64,000 nt of DNA. Source: Mesorhizobium sp. PAMC28654 (GTDB taxonomy: Bacteria; Pseudomonadota; Alphaproteobacteria; Rhizobiales; Rhizobiaceae). Location: positions 2,728,001 through 2,792,000 of the forward strand of contig NZ_CP085135.1 of the NCBI RefSeq assembly GCF_020616515.1. Direction: 5' to 3'. Every line of letters begins with the position of its first letter. Positions within the stretch are counted from its first letter, which is position 1. The translations under genes and the position numbers were made by a program. The notes below the pieces were generated by a model, which saw nothing but the letters and a program-made list of their open reading frames with translations, did no database searches and was not told the origin of the DNA. Positions 19,115 through 28,342 of the stretch are shown one piece after another.

Positions 19115-19631
19115 CGGACGCGAGACCGTACCGAGGCTACAGGCCTCGGCAAGCGGGGCTCCGACCCCAGCTATGCGGGAAACAGTCCCAAGGCCGGTCC
19201 ACGCTTGCCAAGAAGCGGGCGAAGATCGGATTGAAGCGATCCGCCGCATCCCTGAACGGCGCATGGCCCGGCTTTTCGAGCAGATGGGTCTTGCCCTTCC
19301 ATGTCCATGGCGGCTTGCTGGACATGTGACAATCCTGTTGACCCTGTTGACGGCAACAAGTGGCGTAGTCGTGAACCGGTTTCGCCAGCGATGCCGCTGT
19401 CAGTCTGTTTGTTTCGGGTGGTTTGACGACTCCGCCGAGATGACCAGCCCTTTTCGCGCTGCCCTCGCCATTCAGGGCATGGGCTTAACCAGGACAAACA
19501 GGCACCACAATACGAACATTGACCGGCGGCCTTCACACGCGGGCACGCATTCGTCGATGAAAAGTCGACGTGGAATGTTCGATCAGTTTCTGTTACCGTT
19601 CCCATTCCAAGGAAGCGGGAGAGGCCTGACC
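19115..19631. other. Gene-poor region downstream of gatB
   Basis: This 517-nt stretch has no intact gene that I can support. It contains a short alpha/beta-hydrolase remnant on the minus strand (19200-19325). Codon structure is lost on both sides of it, which suggests an old deletion or decay site between the PTS operon and the tRNA-Thr/murA backbone. Confidence 0.5.
19200..19325 (-). pseudogene. Remnant of an alpha/beta-hydrolase C-terminus
   Basis: The minus-strand frame reads HLLEKPGHAPFRDAADRFN followed by PIFARFLASV. This matches the end of alpha/beta hydrolases, where the catalytic His sits in a GHAPF motif before the last helix. Nothing recognisable as the nucleophile elbow or the rest of the domain is found upstream on that strand, so this would be a fragment of about 40 residues. 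The match rests on one motif and is tentative. Confidence 0.35.
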
Positions 19632-19751
19632 ATGAAATCCGACGAGACGGAAGACGATAGGACGCAACCTTTTGGTAGCGGCTATATTGTCTTCTTGCTG
19701 GTAATGGGCGCGTTGCTGGCAAGCACCATCTATTTTGAACTTTGGGTTTAG
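19632..19751 (+). CDS. Small single-span membrane protein (39 residues)
   Basis: A 39-residue reading frame with an acidic N-terminus (MKSDETEDDRTQPFGSG), one hydrophobic span (YIVFLLVMGALLASTIYF) and a short tail ending ELWV. A GGGAGAGG site lies about 8 nt upstream. The charge pattern and ribosome site make it look real, but such short frames also occur by chance. The function is unknown, and it stands alone between the PTS operon and tRNA-Thr. Confidence 0.45.
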   Translation: MKSDETEDDRTQPFGSGYIVFLLVMGALLASTIYFELWV

Positions 19752-20000
19752 AGCGACAGTGATTGATTGAATTCTAGCGTGATTTTGGCGACTATTTCTT
19801 GTTTTAGTATTCGCTACACGTAACGTCGGCATCCGCGTTCCCGCGGAATGATCACATTCAAGCTCTCCCGAAGATTGATCGGCATCACCGCGACGCGGGC
19901 TCTCCGACCCACGGGAGAGTTCTTCACGCTGATTGCTCTTAACCCGCGAATGGTAATTGCAAGGGAGCAATATCCGCCAACAATGCCGGTCGTTGGAGAA

Positions 20001-20075
<75 letters not shown>

Positions 20076-20241
20076 CGATGGCGGGCTTCTGCCATATCGA
20101 ACCGACAAGCGCAAGCCAGGAACAAGGCCAAAAGCAACACCTGTGGGAAAGCATGGACCAACTGGTTTTGCGGACATGGGCGCGCCACAATGTTGACTAT
20201 GCCTGAAGGTGCGCCGGCTGATCGTCGGCCGGGACGTGACA

Positions 20242-20418
20242 ATGGACGAGAAGACAAATCCACCGAAAAAAGGCGGAACCGATCGCAAGAGCCGGTTGGC
20301 CGAGCAATTGCGCGCCAACCTGCAGAAGCGCAAGGCGCAGTTGCGCTCGCGGCGGACCGGCGAGGCCGACCAGCGGCCGGACGGGCTTGGCGTATCAAAG
20401 GAATTGCAAAAAGATTAA
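20242..20418 (+). CDS. Small basic hypothetical protein upstream of murA
   Basis: A 58-residue, strongly charged, soluble protein (RKSRLAEQLRANLQKRKAQL in the middle, predicted helical) with no membrane span. The ATG at 20242 is preferred because the residues after it look composed like a real protein; a longer frame starts at 20209. It lies 144 nt before murA on the same strand. I do not recognise a named family. The high Arg/Lys content could suit nucleic-acid or ribosome contact, but this is only a guess. Confidence 0.55.
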   Translation: MDEKTNPPKKGGTDRKSRLAEQLRANLQKRKAQLRSRRTGEADQRPDGLGVSKELQKD

Positions 20419-20459
20419 CTCAAATCAGCCACTCTTGGTGCGGACGCCAGGAAATCCTA

Positions 20460-20491
20460 TTTCTTGAACCAGACGGTTTCTTGAACCAGAC
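20460..20491. repeat. Short tandem duplication upstream of murA
   Basis: The 15-mer TTTCTTGAACCAGAC occurs at 20460-20474 and again at 20477-20491, a 17-nt period. It lies in the leader between the 58-residue gene and murA. Confidence 0.7.
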
Positions 20492-20562
20492 TGGCCAATG
20501 GTCTAGACGGGCCGACACTCAAACGATTGAAACCGGCTTTTTGGCCGAGGGGACATTCTTCC

Positions 20563-21855
20563 ATGGATCGCATCAGAATTGTCGGCGGCAACCAGCTTGC
20601 CGGAAGCATTCCGATCTCCGGCGCCAAGAACGCCGCGCTGCCGTTGATGATCGCCTCCTTGCTGACCGACGACACGCTCACCCTCGAAAACGTGCCGCAT
20701 CTGGCCGATGTCGAGCAGCTTATCCGCATCCTCGGCAATCACGGCGTCGACTACTCAGTCAATGGCCGCCGCGAAAAGCAGAATGAGGGCTACTCGCGCA
20801 CCATCAATTTCTCGGCGCGCAACATCGTCGACACGACTGCCCCTTACGAACTGGTGTCGAAGATGCGCGCGTCGTTCTGGGTGATCGGCCCGCTGCTTGC
20901 CCGCATGGGCGAAGCCAAGGTGTCACTGCCCGGCGGTTGCGCCATCGGCACACGCCCGGTCGATCTCTTCCTCGAAGGCCTGCAGGCGCTGGGCGCCGAT
21001 ATCGACGTCGATACCGGTTATGTCATCGCCAAGACCAGGAACGGCCGCCTTGTCGGCAACCGCTATGTGTTCCCGAAAGTATCGGTCGGCGCCACGCATG
21101 TGCTGATGATGGCGGCGTCGCTGGCCAAAGGCGAGACGGTTCTCGAAAACGCGGCCTGCGAACCCGAGATCGTCAACCTCGCCGAATGCCTCAACGCCAT
21201 GGGCGCGAAAATTTCCGGCGCCGGGACACCGACCATCACCATCGACGGCGTCGAATCGCTGTCGGGCGCACGCGTGCGGGTGATTCCCGACCGCATCGAG
21301 ACCGGCACCTATGCCATGGCGGTCGCCATGACCGGTGGCGATGTCGTGCTTGAAGGCGCGCGTCCGGAGTTGCTGCAGACCGCCCTCGACATCATCAGCC
21401 AGACCGGCGCCGAGATCACGCCGACCAATTCCGGCATCCGCGTCAAGCGCAACGGCGCCGGCATTTCGCCGGTCGACGTGACGACGGCGCCCTTCCCGGC
21501 GTTCCCGACCGACCTGCAAGCGCAGTTCATGGGCCTGATGACGATGGCCAAGGGCAAGTCGCGCATCACCGAGACGATTTTTGAGAACCGCTTCATGCAT
21601 GTGCAGGAACTGGCCCGGCTCGGCGCCCACATCACGCTTTCCGGCCAGACCGCGATCGTCGACGGCGTCTCCAAGCTGAAGGGCGCACCGGTCATGGCGA
21701 CAGACCTTCGCGCATCGGTCTCGCTGGTCATCGCCGGCCTCGCGGCCGAGGGTGAGACGACAGTCAACCGCGTCTATCACCTCGATCGCGGCTTCGAGCG
21801 GCTGGAGGAAAAACTGTCCGGCTGCGGCGCTGTGATCGAGCGGATTTCGGCATAG
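20563..21855 (+). CDS. murA: UDP-N-acetylglucosamine 1-carboxyvinyltransferase
   Basis: The 430-residue cytosolic enzyme transfers enolpyruvate from PEP to UDP-GlcNAc, the first committed step of peptidoglycan synthesis and the fosfomycin target. Catalytic K22 and N23 are present in SGAKNAALP. The PEP-adduct cysteine is C126 in [14 protein letters not shown], so the protein should be fosfomycin-sensitive in principle. Length is exactly that of the family. The start at 20563 gives the canonical [10 protein letters not shown]; the upstream in-frame ATG is not conserved. It is followed by a hairpin and a palindromic repeat. Confidence 0.97.
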   Translation: MDRIRIVGGNQLAGSIPISGAKNAALPLMIASLLTDDTLTLENVPHLADVEQLIRILGNHGVDYSVNGRREKQNEGYSRTINFSARNIVDTTAPYELVSKMRASFWVIGPLLARMGEAKVSLPGGCAIGTRPVDLFLEGLQALGADIDVDTGYVIAKTRNGRLVGNRYVFPKVSVGATHVLMMAASLAKGETVLENAACEPEIVNLAECLNAMGAKISGAGTPTITIDGVESLSGARVRVIPDRIETGTYAMAVAMTGGDVVLEGARPELLQTALDIISQTGAEITPTNSGIRVKRNGAGISPVDVTTAPFPAFPTDLQAQFMGLMTMAKGKSRITETIFENRFMHVQELARLGAHITLSGQTAIVDGVSKLKGAPVMATDLRASVSLVIAGLAAEGETTVNRVYHLDRGFERLEEKLSGCGAVIERISA

Positions 21856-21903
21856 CCAGGTCCGCGGAACCGCCGCGCGGTTGCACGGACTGGAAAGACC
21901 GCC

Positions 21904-21945
21904 TGGAGCCTGCTTCATCTCGATGAGAGTGAGATGAAGGCTCCA
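21904..21945. terminator. Hairpin downstream of murA
   Basis: TGGAGCC plus TTCATCTC pairs with GAGATGAAGGCTCCA, giving a 15-bp stem with a 3-nt bulge and a 9-nt loop, 49 nt after the murA stop. There is no clear U tract, so it may be a processing or stability structure, or part of the repeat that follows. Confidence 0.5.
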
Positions 21946-21956
21946 GATTCGTGCTT

Positions 21957-22005
21957 GAGCATGATCTTTTCCGAAAACCGGTTTCCACTTTTCGGGATCA
22001 TGCTC
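21957..22005. repeat. Palindromic intergenic repeat, copy B (best conserved)
   Basis: A 49-nt element with GAGCATGATC and GATCATGCTC as outer arms and a CCGAAAACCGG core, ending in CACTTTTCGG. It is the clearest member of a five-copy family in this window (others at 14257, 24844, 41938 and 61400). It lies between murA and the DUF2948 gene. Confidence 0.85.
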
Positions 22006-22047
22006 TAACAGAAGGCTGAACAGTCAACTTTCAGGTGCGAAAACCGC

Positions 22048-22482
22048 ATGAATGCCCTCAAGCTTGTCGCGCTCGACGATCAGGACCTGAGCATCGTCTC
22101 GGCCCATGTCCAGGACGCCGTGATGAAGATCGCCGACCTCGAATTCCTGCCTTCGGCCAAGCGCTTCGTGCTGACCATGAACCGTTTCGTCTGGGAGGCG
22201 AAATCAGGTCTGTTCCGCCAGCACAATGAGCGGCGGCAGGCCGTGCTGCATTTCGACCGTGTGCTCGGCGCCAAGACCAACGGCATTGCCCGTGAAAAGC
22301 CAGCCGAGGTCTTGTCGCTGCTGGCGATCAGCTTCGTCGAGATCAGCAAGCCCGCCGGCATTGTCGAGCTGATATTTTCGGGAGGCGGCACCATCATGCT
22401 CGATGTCGAGTGCATCGAGGCGCGCCTTGCCGACATCGGCGGCGCCTGGGAAGCCACATCGCGCCCCGCGCACAAGGCTTGA
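22048..22482 (+). CDS. DUF2948 family protein
   Basis: A 144-residue soluble protein of a family restricted mainly to Alphaproteobacteria and commonly found directly before hisD. It begins LKLVALDDQDLSIVSAHVQDA and includes RFVLTMNRFVWE and VELIFSGGGTIMLDVECIEA, a mixed alpha/beta pattern without a catalytic signature or membrane span. It ends 10 nt before hisD, so the two are very likely co-transcribed. The function is unknown. The constant linkage to hisD and UPF0262 suggests a house-keeping role. Confidence 0.85.
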   Translation: MNALKLVALDDQDLSIVSAHVQDAVMKIADLEFLPSAKRFVLTMNRFVWEAKSGLFRQHNERRQAVLHFDRVLGAKTNGIAREKPAEVLSLLAISFVEISKPAGIVELIFSGGGTIMLDVECIEARLADIGGAWEATSRPAHKA

Positions 22483-22492
22483 GCGACTTCAG

Positions 22493-23785
22493 ATGGCTAT
22501 CACCCTTCGCCAATCAGACGCCGATTTCGAGCAGCGCTTCGCCGCGTTCCTGCTAACCAAGCGGGAAGTGTCCGAAGATGTCGACACCGCCGTGCGCGAT
22601 ATCATCGCACGTGTACGTGCCGAGGGCGACGCGGCCCTGATTGACTATACGCGGAGATTCGACCGGGCCGACCTGGCCAGCCTCGGCATCGCCGTGTCGA
22701 AGGAGGACATTGCCGCCGCTTACGAAACCGCCGATTCGTCCACGATCGAAGCACTCAAATTCGCCCGCGACCGTATCCGCTCTCATCATGAGCGGCAGCG
22801 GCCAAAGGACGACCGCTACACCGACGCCGCCGGGGTCGAGCTCGGCTCGCGCTGGACGGCGATCGAAGCGGTTGGACTGTATGTGCCCGGCGGCACGGCG
22901 AGCTATCCGAGTTCGGTGCTGATGAACGCCGTGCCGGCGCGGGTCGCCGGCGTCGAACGCATGGTCATGGTCGTGCCGGCGCCCGGCGGCATTATCAATC
23001 CGCTGGTGCTGGTGGCCGCCGATATCGCCGGCGTGTCGGAAATCCACCGCGTCGGCGGCGCCCAGGCGATCGCTGCTCTTGCCTATGGAACCGAGACAAT
23101 AAAGCCCGTGGCCAAGATCGTCGGTCCCGGCAACGCCTATGTCGCGGCCGCCAAGCGCCGGGTGTTCGGCACTGTCGGCATCGACATGATCGCCGGGCCG
23201 TCCGAAGTGCTGGTCGTGGCCGATGGCAGCAACAATCCGGACTGGATCGCCGCCGACCTGCTTGCCCAGGCCGAGCACGACGTGTCGGCGCAATCTATCC
23301 TGATCACCGACGACCCCGCCTTCGGCAAAGCGGTCGAGCAGGCGGTCGAGCGCCAGTTGCGGAGCCTGCCGCGCGCCGAGACGGCGGCTGCGAGCTGGCG
23401 CGATTTCGGCGCGGTGATTCTGGTCCCGACAATCGAGGCCTCCCTGCCGCTGGTCGACCGCATCGCGGCCGAGCATGTGGAGCTTGCCATCGAGGACGCC
23501 GAGGGCTTCCTGTCGCGGATGCGTAACGCGGGCGCCGTCTTTCTCGGCCGCCATACGCCGGAAGCCATCGGCGACTATGTCGGCGGCTCCAACCACGTGC
23601 TGCCGACCGCGCGTTCGGCGCGCTTCTCGTCGGGGCTTTCCGTGCTCGATTTCGTCAAGCGCACCTCGATCCTGAAGCTCGGACCGGAGCAGTTGCGGGC
23701 GCTGGCGCCGGCGGCAATCGCGCTTGCCACGGCCGAGGGCCTCGACGCGCATGGACGCTCCGTCTCCATACGGCTGAACATGTAG
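22493..23785 (+). CDS. hisD: Histidinol dehydrogenase
   Basis: The 430-residue Zn enzyme oxidises L-histidinol to L-histidine in two NAD-dependent steps, ending histidine synthesis. Landmarks are [60 protein letters not shown] and GGSNHVLPT, with the zinc and catalytic histidines in the last two. Length is canonical. The ATG at 22493 is chosen over an upstream ATG inside the DUF2948 gene. The following UPF0262 gene begins 6 nt after the stop. Confidence 0.97.
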   Translation: MAITLRQSDADFEQRFAAFLLTKREVSEDVDTAVRDIIARVRAEGDAALIDYTRRFDRADLASLGIAVSKEDIAAAYETADSSTIEALKFARDRIRSHHERQRPKDDRYTDAAGVELGSRWTAIEAVGLYVPGGTASYPSSVLMNAVPARVAGVERMVMVVPAPGGIINPLVLVAADIAGVSEIHRVGGAQAIAALAYGTETIKPVAKIVGPGNAYVAAAKRRVFGTVGIDMIAGPSEVLVVADGSNNPDWIAADLLAQAEHDVSAQSILITDDPAFGKAVEQAVERQLRSLPRAETAAASWRDFGAVILVPTIEASLPLVDRIAAEHVELAIEDAEGFLSRMRNAGAVFLGRHTPEAIGDYVGGSNHVLPTARSARFSSGLSVLDFVKRTSILKLGPEQLRALAPAAIALATAEGLDAHGRSVSIRLNM

Positions 23786-23791
23786 ACCACC

Positions 23792-24277
23792 ATGACGGGC
23801 TCCGATCAAACCCGCGCGAAACTGATCGATGTCGAGCTCGACGAATCGATTGGCCGTTCGACGCCCGATGTCGAGCATGAGCGCGCGGTGGCGATTTTCG
23901 ACCTGATCGAGGAAAACCGCTTCCAGCCGGTCAATGACAGCGGCGCCGGGCCCTACCGGCTGAAACTGTCGCTGGCCGAATCCCGCCTGGTCTTCGCCGT
24001 GGCGCGCGAGGACGGCACTGCCGTGGTCACCCACATCCTGTCGCTGACGCCGCTGCGGCGGATCGTCAAGGACTACTACATGATCTGCGAGAGCTATTAC
24101 GACGCCATTCGCTCCTCGACACCCAGCCATATCGAGGCGATCGACATGGGTCGGCGCGGCCTGCATAATGAGGGCTCCCAGACATTGATGGACCGGCTTG
24201 CCGGCAAGATCGACATCGACTTCGATACTGCGCGGCGGCTTTTCACGCTGGTCTGCGTGCTGCACTGGCGAGGCTGA
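23792..24277 (+). CDS. UPF0262 family protein
   Basis: A 161-residue soluble protein of the alphaproteobacterial family UPF0262. It carries the conserved [36 protein letters not shown] and [16 protein letters not shown]. It contains no known catalytic motif. It sits in the order DUF2948-hisD-UPF0262-phosphatase-infA that many Rhizobiales share. Its 3' end overlaps the longest frame of the phosphatase gene by 80 nt, so translation may be coupled. The function is unknown. Confidence 0.9.
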   Translation: MTGSDQTRAKLIDVELDESIGRSTPDVEHERAVAIFDLIEENRFQPVNDSGAGPYRLKLSLAESRLVFAVAREDGTAVVTHILSLTPLRRIVKDYYMICESYYDAIRSSTPSHIEAIDMGRRGLHNEGSQTLMDRLAGKIDIDFDTARRLFTLVCVLHWRG

Positions 24278-24731
24278 ACTGCCAGCCCCTCTGCCCCGCT
24301 CGATCCTGTTCCTGTGCGGCATGAACGCCGTGCGTTCGCCGATGGCGGAGCAGCTGGCGCGCAAGATGCTGCCTGCCGTTACTTTTGTCGCCTCGGCCGG
24401 TGTGCGCGGCGGCGAGCGCGATCCGTTCGTCGATGCCGTGCTTGCCGAGGACGGCCTGTCGCTTGGCGAGCGCCAGCCGCGAACCCTGGACGATCTCGAG
24501 GACGACTATTTCGACCTGATCGTCACCCTGGCGCCGGAGGCGCACCATGCCGCGCTGGAACTGACCCGCTCGATCGCAGTCGAGGTAGAATACTGGCCAA
24601 CGCCGGATCCGACGGACGTCGGCGGCACGCGCGAGCAGATCATGGCTGCCTACCGCGATGTGCGCGAGCGGCTGAGGGCGCGGATAAGCCGACGTTTTTT
24701 GCTTCCAGAAGCAAAAAACGCGACGGATTAA
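24198..24731 (+). CDS. Low-molecular-weight protein tyrosine phosphatase/arsenate-reductase-like protein
   Basis: The catalytic P-loop C-X5-R is CGMNAVRS at the start of the conserved domain ([19 protein letters not shown]). The general-acid loop is [10 protein letters not shown], with the DP pair typical of the family. About 150 residues belong to the fold. No ATG precedes the P-loop; the only usual start upstream is TTG at 24198, inside UPF0262, and CTG at 24279 directly after the UPF0262 stop is another option. The start is therefore uncertain. The C-terminus ([11 protein letters not shown]) is encoded by a perfect hairpin. The substrate is unknown. Confidence 0.8.
   Translation: MPARSTSTSILRGGFSRWSACCTGEAELPAPLPRSILFLCGMNAVRSPMAEQLARKMLPAVTFVASAGVRGGERDPFVDAVLAEDGLSLGERQPRTLDDLEDDYFDLIVTLAPEAHHAALELTRSIAVEVEYWPTPDPTDVGGTREQIMAAYRDVRERLRARISRRFLLPEAKNATD
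24693..24720. terminator. Hairpin inside the 3' end of the phosphatase gene
   Basis: Perfect 13-bp arms CGTTTTTTGCTTC and GAAGCAAAAAACG with a 2-nt spacer. The run of six T in one arm and six A in the other could act as a weak terminator in either direction, although it ends 11 nt before the stop codon. Confidence 0.55.
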
Positions 24732-24780
24732 GCTTGTTCACAAGCGGACGATTATCATATAGGTTCCGCCGAAATTCCAG

Positions 24781-24896
24781 CTAGAGTCGGATGATTTCAG
24801 GTCTGTTCGACCTGAAATCTGAATCCGCCTCTAAACCAAGAAGTAGAGCATGATGTCGACCGAAAACCGCTGCACACTTTTCGGCATCATGCTCTA
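24781..24896. repeat. Composite palindromic repeat, copy C
   Basis: Two modules lie side by side. At 24782-24833, TAGAGTCGGAT begins a hairpin with 10-bp arms GATTTCAGGT and ACCTGAAATC. At 24844-24896 is a TAGAGCATGATG...CATCATGCTCTA palindrome with a CCGAAAACCGC core, a member of the five-copy family. The two fill the space between the phosphatase and infA. Confidence 0.8.
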
Positions 24897-24930
24897 AGCG
24901 CTGGAACTCCCATCCAAGCAAAGGTATCGA

Positions 24931-25149
24931 ATGCCGAAGGAAGAAGTCCTCGAGTTTCCGGGTGTCGTGACGGAATTGTTGCCCAACGCGATGTTCAGGG
25001 TAAAACTCGAAAACGAACACGAAATCATCGCCCATACGGCCGGCCGCATGCGCAAGAACCGCATCCGCGTGCTGACCGGCGACAAGGTCCTGGTCGAAAT
25101 GACGCCCTATGACCTGACCAAGGGCCGCATCACCTATCGCTTCAAGTAA
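24931..25149 (+). CDS. infA: Translation initiation factor IF-1
   Basis: The 72-residue single S1/OB-fold protein binds the 30S A site during initiation. The sequence [19 protein letters not shown], with [26 protein letters not shown] and the terminal KGRITYRFK, is diagnostic. Length is exact. It lies just downstream of a composite repeat and 30 nt before maf, in the usual rhizobial order infA-maf-yacG. Confidence 0.98.
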
Positions 25150-25179
25150 GCACACCCCAAGAGTCCGGCTGGAACCGCG

Positions 25180-25806
25180 ATGAGCATTTTGCAGAAGCTC
25201 GTGCTTGCCTCGGGTTCGCCGCGCCGGATCGAGCTGCTGCAGCAGGCTGGCCTCGAGCCGGACCGCGTGCTGCCCGCCGATGTCGACGAAACGCCGTTGC
25301 GTGCCGAGCATCCGCGCTCGCTGGCCAAGCGGCTGTCGCAGGAAAAGGCCGAGAAGGCACTGGCCTCGCTCAAGACGGAAGCCGATTATGCGCCCGGCTT
25401 CGTGCTGGCCGCCGATACGGTGGTTGCCGTCGGGCGGCGCATCCTGCCCAAGGCCGAAACGATCGACGATGCCGCCAATTGCCTTGGACTGCTTTCTGGC
25501 CGTTCGCACCGGGTCTATTCGGGCGTCTGCCTGATCACGCCTGGCGGCAAGGTGCGCCTGCGGCTGGTCGAGACGCGCGTGCGGTTCAAGCGGCTGCCGC
25601 GCGAGGAGATGGACGCCTATGTGGCCTCGGGCGAATGGCGCGGCAAGGCCGGCGGCTATGCCGTCCAGGGCCTCGCGGGCTCCTTCGTCGTCAAGCTTGT
25701 CGGCTCCTACACCAATGTCGTCGGGCTGCCGCTCTACGAGACCGTGGCGCTACTGGCCGGCGAGGGTTTCAAGGTGCACACCGGCTGGACCACCGCGCGG
25801 TCATGA
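25180..25806 (+). CDS. maf: Maf-type nucleoside triphosphate pyrophosphatase
   Basis: A 208-residue cytosolic house-cleaning pyrophosphatase acting on non-canonical or m7-type nucleotides. The signature [14 protein letters not shown] at the N-terminus, [11 protein letters not shown] with the metal-binding Asp, [24 protein letters not shown] and [11 protein letters not shown] are all present. The stop overlaps the yacG start as ATGA. Confidence 0.95.
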   Translation: MSILQKLVLASGSPRRIELLQQAGLEPDRVLPADVDETPLRAEHPRSLAKRLSQEKAEKALASLKTEADYAPGFVLAADTVVAVGRRILPKAETIDDAANCLGLLSGRSHRVYSGVCLITPGGKVRLRLVETRVRFKRLPREEMDAYVASGEWRGKAGGYAVQGLAGSFVVKLVGSYTNVVGLPLYETVALLAGEGFKVHTGWTTARS

Positions 25807-26000
25807 GTTCGGACGACAACGTTACGCCGCTCCGTCCCCGGCGCCCCTGCCCTGAATGCGGCAAGCAATCGGCGCGCGAAACCTATCCGTTCTGCTCGAC
25901 GCGCTGCAAGGACGTCGATCTCAACCGCTGGCTCAAGGGCGCCTATGTCATAAAAGCCCGCGACGACGAGGAAGAAACGGACCCCGACGAGCCCAAATGA
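25803..26000 (+). CDS. yacG: DNA gyrase inhibitor YacG (zinc-binding)
   Basis: A 65-residue zinc-binding protein. The four metal cysteines are in CPECGK and FCSTRC, followed by [12 protein letters not shown], which is typical of the family. The acidic tail ([12 protein letters not shown]) is also usual. In other bacteria YacG binds GyrB and blocks gyrase from DNA. The start forms an ATGA overlap with maf. Confidence 0.93.
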   Translation: MSSDDNVTPLRPRRPCPECGKQSARETYPFCSTRCKDVDLNRWLKGAYVIKARDDEEETDPDEPK

Positions 26001-26194
26001 CGCTGAACGTGGTGGTGTTGCCCCCACGATCGCGAAAGGTTCGCGGACTGGAAAGACCGGCTTTCTTTTCCTGTCGGAAATCAACGCTTAGGCGCTGGAC
26101 AGGCAAGATTCCCGTGCTATAACCCGCACGCTTTCAAGGGACGCCCACGGCGCTTCCATGAAATCCGGCGAACGAATTTGCTTAGCCGGAGCAG

Positions 26195-26270
26195 GCCCAG
26201 ATAGCTCAGTTGGTAGAGCAGCGGATTGAAAATCCGCGTGTCGGTGGTTCGAATCCGCCTCTGGGCACCA
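26195..26270 (+). tRNA. tRNA-Phe (anticodon GAA)
   Basis: A 76-nt cloverleaf. The acceptor GCCCAGA pairs with TCTGGGC. The D stem is GCTC/GAGC. The anticodon stem GCGGA/TCCGC encloses TTGAAAA with anticodon GAA, and the T arm is GGTGG-TTCGAAT-CCGCC. CCA is encoded. It lies downstream of yacG; no integrase follows. Confidence 0.97.
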
Positions 26271-26457
26271 TCTTTCCGCCTCAGCATCATTTCTCGATTG
26301 AATCACAGCCTTGGGCGATTGCCCGCCAACTTGGCGGAGGCCTCGCCACGTCACTGCGCGAAACGACTTTGCTCTTATCGGACTGTCGGCGGATTTGATT
26401 TGCTTGGTGATCCCCCAACCTTAGGGCAAACTGCCTGCAGGGGCCGCAGGAGGAGAA

Positions 26458-26898
26458 ATGAGAGCACGCGCAGCAACGCTTGGGGATCTGGAGGATGTCT
26501 TTCATGGTCTGTCTAAGCGAATGTCCGATGAGTATGTCGCGGCCGGCAAGGACAGCAAGATCGCCTACGACAATCTGATGATGAACTTGAAGGAAGGCCG
26601 CGCACACGCGCTTGTCGAGGGCGACAAGACGGTGGCGATCATTGCCTGGCATGAGAATAGCGACGCCGCCGATACGCTGTTCGCCGCACAGGAGGATTTC
26701 TTCCGCGCCACGACCGTTCGCTTCTGCAGGCGCCACATTCGCCACGTCCAGGCGCTTGCCGGCAACCTCCCCGTTCACTCGCGCAGCTGGCTCCGGGGAC
26801 CGGATGTCGCAAGATGGTTTCGAATCATCGGCTATGTCGAGCGGGGCCAGGAGAACGGCGCCAATCTGTACGAGTTGCAGCCGGCTCCCGTGAGATAG
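26458..26898 (+). CDS. Hypothetical protein, possibly acetyltransferase-like
   Basis: A 146-residue soluble protein. Its layout recalls short GNAT-fold or phage-type acyltransferase-like proteins: RAATLGDLEDVF at the start, VAIIAWHE for a central strand, and DVARWFRIIGYVERG near the end. The acetyl-CoA loop R/Q-X-X-G-X-G/A is not visible, so the match is to shape rather than to catalytic residues. AGGAGGAG precedes the ATG. It stands alone after tRNA-Phe. Confidence 0.55.
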   Translation: MRARAATLGDLEDVFHGLSKRMSDEYVAAGKDSKIAYDNLMMNLKEGRAHALVEGDKTVAIIAWHENSDAADTLFAAQEDFFRATTVRFCRRHIRHVQALAGNLPVHSRSWLRGPDVARWFRIIGYVERGQENGANLYELQPAPVR

Positions 26899-27082
26899 GA
26901 ATCGCGGCATGCCTCGCTCGCATGGATGCCTACAATTTCATGGCAACAGCAGGGCCACCCATCTTGGCGACAGGCAAAAACATCGCCTGTTGAACCGCGC
27001 CGCCACGCGCCATCCTCGATGAAGGCGAGGAACCGCCTGGCACCTCCATTGGTGTGCCGAGTGAGTTCCGGAAGCAGTGCGG

Positions 27083-28342
27083 TCAAGGCTTGTTCGGTAT
27101 TACGGGCGGCGTCTCAGGCGCCGGCTCCCATCCGAACACGCTTCTGCCGCCGAGCAGATGCGATTGATCGAGCTCTCCGGCGATGATTTCCTTCAGGCAG
27201 GGACCGGTGGCATAGCGTTCGACCTGACGCGACTGATCATCGAGACGCCGCAGTGCCGCGATCTCTTCCACGCGTCCGAGCCTGGCTTTCTGGACGGCGG
27301 ACTTCAGCACACCAATCGTCTCATCATAGACTTTCAGCGGCACCGGGAACGGGTGGCGGTCCTTGCCGCCATGGGCCAGCGAGAAGCGGCCAGGGTCGGA
27401 AAAACGGCACGGCGCGCCATGCAGGACTTCCGCCACCAAAGCCAGGGCGCGCACCGTGCGAGCGCCGACGCCGGGCACCAGCAGCAGCTCTGCGAAATCC
27501 TCAGGGCCTCGGTCGGCGGCCGCCGCGATGTTTCCGTGAAGGCGACGCATGACGACATCGCTCTCGCGGATATCATGATGCGCCGGCATGACCAGATAGG
27601 GCAGAAGCGGCTGTTCCGGTGGAGGTGGCGCGCCCCGCTCCAACGTCGCCAACTCCCTGACGATGCGGTCCGGACCGAGATCCCGCAGCAGGTCCAGTTG
27701 CCCTTGGCGCGAGGCATCGGCACGGTGGTCGGTCAGGTTGACGATTTCGCCCTGATTGGCGCCCTCGATGGCGGCATGGGGTTGATCGACAAAGCTCTTC
27801 AGGCCCTCGGACTGCCAGTGGTAGCGGCGCGCCACCTTGCTGTCGCCGTTCATGCCTTGCTGCACCACCACCCAGTTGCCGTCATCGGTGACGATGAAAC
27901 CATGCAGGTAGAGATCGAAGCCGTCCTGGACGGCGGCGCTGTCCACCTTGGCGACGAGGCGGCTGGCATTGGCGAGGCCCGCTCCGTCCAGCCCGACGCG
28001 CTCGCCGATCAGCGTCAGTTCGTGCGGCGTCTTGCGCGAGTGGGCGCCGCGACCGCCGCAGACATGAATGCCGAGTTCGCCGGAAAGCGGCGACAGGCCG
28101 CGCTTCAGGGCGCCGACGACACTGGTGGTGATGCCCGACGAGTGCCAGTCCATCCCCATGACGGCACCGAAGGATTGGAACCAGAAGGGATTTGCCAGCC
28201 GGCGCAGCAGTTCATCGCGGCCATAGTGATGAATGATCGCTTCGCACATCACGGCGCCAAGGCGCGTCATGCGATCGCCCAGCCATTTCGGCACGCGGCC
28301 GCCATGCAGTGGAAGATCAGCACTTCCCGATCGTTGCGCCAA
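27083..28342 (-). CDS. DUF763 family protein
   Basis: A 419-residue protein of the DUF763 family, found in archaea and scattered bacteria. The diagnostic start is RSGSADLPLHGGRVPKWL, followed by ICxGRG-like HVCGGRGAHSRKTP and VVQQGMN. Near residue 280 there is a helix-hairpin-helix (LLLVPGVGARTVRALALVAE), which points to DNA or RNA contact. The start is TTG at 28342, with AGGTGG about 7 nt upstream. The biochemical function is not known. It is single and convergent with the short gene at 26458. Confidence 0.88.
   Translation of the reverse strand: MAQRSGSADLPLHGGRVPKWLGDRMTRLGAVMCEAIIHHYGRDELLRRLANPFWFQSFGAVMGMDWHSSGITTSVVGALKRGLSPLSGELGIHVCGGRGAHSRKTPHELTLIGERVGLDGAGLANASRLVAKVDSAAVQDGFDLYLHGFIVTDDGNWVVVQQGMNGDSKVARRYHWQSEGLKSFVDQPHAAIEGANQGEIVNLTDHRADASRQGQLDLLRDLGPDRIVRELATLERGAPPPPEQPLLPYLVMPAHHDIRESDVVMRRLHGNIAAAADRGPEDFAELLLVPGVGARTVRALALVAEVLHGAPCRFSDPGRFSLAHGGKDRHPFPVPLKVYDETIGVLKSAVQKARLGRVEEIAALRRLDDQSRQVERYATGPCLKEIIAGELDQSHLLGGRSVFGWEPAPETPPVIPNKP

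Noticed and set aside
22553..24364. 603-codon minus-strand frame opposite hisD and UPF0262
   Set aside because: The product is His/Arg/Asp-rich shadow sequence; hisD and UPF0262 on the plus strand are conserved.
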